NCBI GenBank assembly: GCA_023250385.1
Contig: JAHFAU010000102.1
Coordinates: forward strand, 1-6,784
Direction of reading: 5' to 3'
DNA from: Anaerolineales bacterium
GTDB taxonomy: Bacteria > Chloroflexota > Anaerolineae > Anaerolineales > E44-bin32
Length of the DNA stretch: 6,784 nucleotides
Shown: piece after piece, positions 5,615-6,784 of the stretch
Numbering within the stretch: position 1 is the first letter of the stretch
How the letters are laid out: each line of letters opens with the position of its first letter
Notes under the pieces: generated by a model
What the model was told of the DNA's origin: nothing
Seen by the model: only the letters and a program-made list of their open reading frames with translations
Databases searched by the model: none
Position numbers and translations under genes: made by a program

Positions 5615-6784
5615 CTAGCTCTGCGACTTCACCTTCTTGCGCTTGGTCTTCTCCGGTCTCTCAACCTCGGTCGAGGCCTTCGGACTGGCGGGGGCCTCGC
5701 CGGTGGGGAGTTCCTCTCGGCGCTGATAGGCCAGGCCGCTGGGGTTGACGCCCAATTGTTCGAGCACACTCTCCAGCTCCAGCCCTTGCTCGACAGCCAT
5801 CTGAATACTGTTTTTGCCCAGAAGCTGCAAGACTTCTGCGTTTGAGAGCTCGTGTTTCTCGAGCAGCGCTTCCACGAGCGCTTCGACCTCATCGGCGTGC
5901 TGAATCAGCATTGCTTCGATCTGCTCTTCGAGGCGGAGCCAGATATTCTCCACCCGTTGATCAGAGAAGCGCAGCTCCTTGACATCCAGGCCGAGTTCGG
6001 CGACCGGCGGGCCGAAATAACCCAGCACCGCCAGATGGCGGAAGTTGTTGCGCGCCTGTTGATAGTCGGAGTACGCTCCGGTCCAGAATTCGCCAAGGAA
6101 CAGTTTCACGCAGACGTGGCCGGCGAGGGCGACCATGATATCGGCGACGATGCGTCTCAGCGGCTGACCGTAAATCTCGACGGTGTCTACCGGAAGCACA
6201 TACCCCATGATGCCTCTGGCGCGCCGGATGATGCTCACCCGCGAGATGCGTTGGTCGGGCATCACGTAATGTTGGATCAGCGCGTGCCCGGACTCATGAT
6301 AGGCCACCTGGCGGAGCTGGAGTGGATCCATCTCTCGAACCGGATTGGCCATCCCGACCATCTGTTCCTGAATGGCCTGGTCAATATCCTCTTGGATCAC
6401 TGATTTTCGTCCCGCAAAGAGCGCTCGCCGGACAGCATCTTTGGTGACGGCGGCCATGATTTGGGCAGGAGTGGCGCGGGGTGTATCGGCCACGATGCCA
6501 TCCACATCGACCAGCTCGGGGTCGTGCTTGATCTTGGAAAGATAACCCTCGATGATCGCCCGGCGGCCGACCCGGTCGGGGCGGTCCACCTGGATGATCT
6601 GATCGAAGCGGCCAGGCCGCAACAGAGCCGGATCCAGGACGTCGGGCCGGTTGGTTGAACCCATAAAGAGGACGTGCCAGTTGCGCGGCGGCACCGGTCT
6701 ACCGGAGAGTTTGTAGATTTTGGCCCGGATCCTATCCGTGCGGCTGGGCTCGCTGATGCCATCCATTTCATACAGCAAGCGGGT
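5615..6784 (-). CDS. ftsH: FtsH-family AAA+ zinc metalloprotease, divergent paralogue (5' part beyond window)
   Basis: Membrane-anchored, ATP-driven protease that degrades membrane and regulatory proteins. The window holds the last 389 residues; the transmembrane part and both Walker motifs lie past the right edge. Visible, numbered from the edge: the end of the AAA core LLYEMDG; the second region of homology GSTNRPDVLDPALLRPGRFDQ with its arginines (about 42-62); the zinc-protease motif HESGH (163-167); and Asp240 in TGAYSDYQQA, 77 residues after the first His, the expected spacing for the third zinc ligand. The protease site therefore looks intact. Divergent points: 34 residues separate EMDG from TNRPD where about 12 are usual, and the inserted stretch is rich in Arg and Lys; the usual AGRAAEE motif reads AGHVCVKL (221-228); and the segment after Asp240 is shorter. 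After a coiled helical stretch the protein continues into a charged, probably disordered tail of about 65 residues ending KTKRKKVKSQS. It is probably an extra FtsH paralogue rather than the housekeeping one. Confidence 0.9.
   Translation of the reverse strand, partial: TRLLYEMDGISEPSRTDRIRAKIYKLSGRPVPPRNWHVLFMGSTNRPDVLDPALLRPGRFDQIIQVDRPDRVGRRAIIEGYLSKIKHDPELVDVDGIVADTPRATPAQIMAAVTKDAVRRALFAGRKSVIQEDIDQAIQEQMVGMANPVREMDPLQLRQVAYHESGHALIQHYVMPDQRISRVSIIRRARGIMGYVLPVDTVEIYGQPLRRIVADIMVALAGHVCVKLFLGEFWTGAYSDYQQARNNFRHLAVLGYFGPPVAELGLDVKELRFSDQRVENIWLRLEEQIEAMLIQHADEVEALVEALLEKHELSNAEVLQLLGKNSIQMAVEQGLELESVLEQLGVNPSGLAYQRREELPTGEAPASPKASTEVERPEKTKRKKVKSQS

Noticed and set aside
1..6784. A new defence, mobile or biosynthetic system
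   Set aside because: All five genes belong to known housekeeping-type families or a simple propeller family; I saw no nuclease-toxin pairs, repeats, integrase, transposase or cluster-type gene set.

Overview
The window reads as ordinary chromosomal DNA from a GC-rich bacterium. The closest fit I can suggest is a Chloroflexota (Anaerolineae-like) lineage. That is an inference from the style of the ClpC and FtsH proteins, a lipoprotein made of TolB-like propeller repeats, one apparently leaderless gene, and -10 boxes followed by short GC-rich discriminators. No phylogenetic marker was available to prove it. The window contains no mobile element, CRISPR array, tRNA, rRNA or phage signature that I can see.

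Left part (1-2974, minus strand): a ClpC-type Hsp100 unfoldase starts at 2158 and runs off the left edge. 719 residues are visible and roughly the last 100 are missing. Upstream of it, on the same strand, is a complete 214-residue SAM-dependent O-methyltransferase of the catechol/caffeoyl-CoA type (2330-2974). Each has its own recognisable -10 box and Shine-Dalgarno, so they need not be co-transcribed.

Middle (2975-5548): an 82-bp divergent intergenic region carries two outward-facing promoters packed so tightly that each -10 lies in the other's -35 zone. Rightward lies mutY (3057-4112), a complete adenine glycosylase with its 4Fe-4S cluster and C-terminal 8-oxoG recognition domain, predicted to be translated from a leaderless mRNA. 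A 122-bp gap with an extended -10 promoter leads to a 437-residue secreted lipoprotein of WD40-like (PD40/TolB-type) propeller repeats (4235-5548).

Right part (5549-6784): a strong bidirectional terminator separates the lipoprotein gene from the convergent 3' half of an FtsH-family AAA+ metalloprotease, which enters from the right edge. This FtsH is divergent. It has a 22-residue basic insertion before sensor 1, loses the usual Ala-Glu-Glu motif, and has a long charged tail, but it keeps its zinc site.

Taken together, the genes deal with protein quality control (ClpC with ClpP in the cytosol, FtsH at the membrane), oxidative DNA damage repair (MutY) and an envelope protein of unknown role. 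They look like independent transcription units rather than one pathway. I did not find a new biological system. The best leads are the unusual FtsH, the altered metal-site motif of the methyltransferase, and the promoter architecture.
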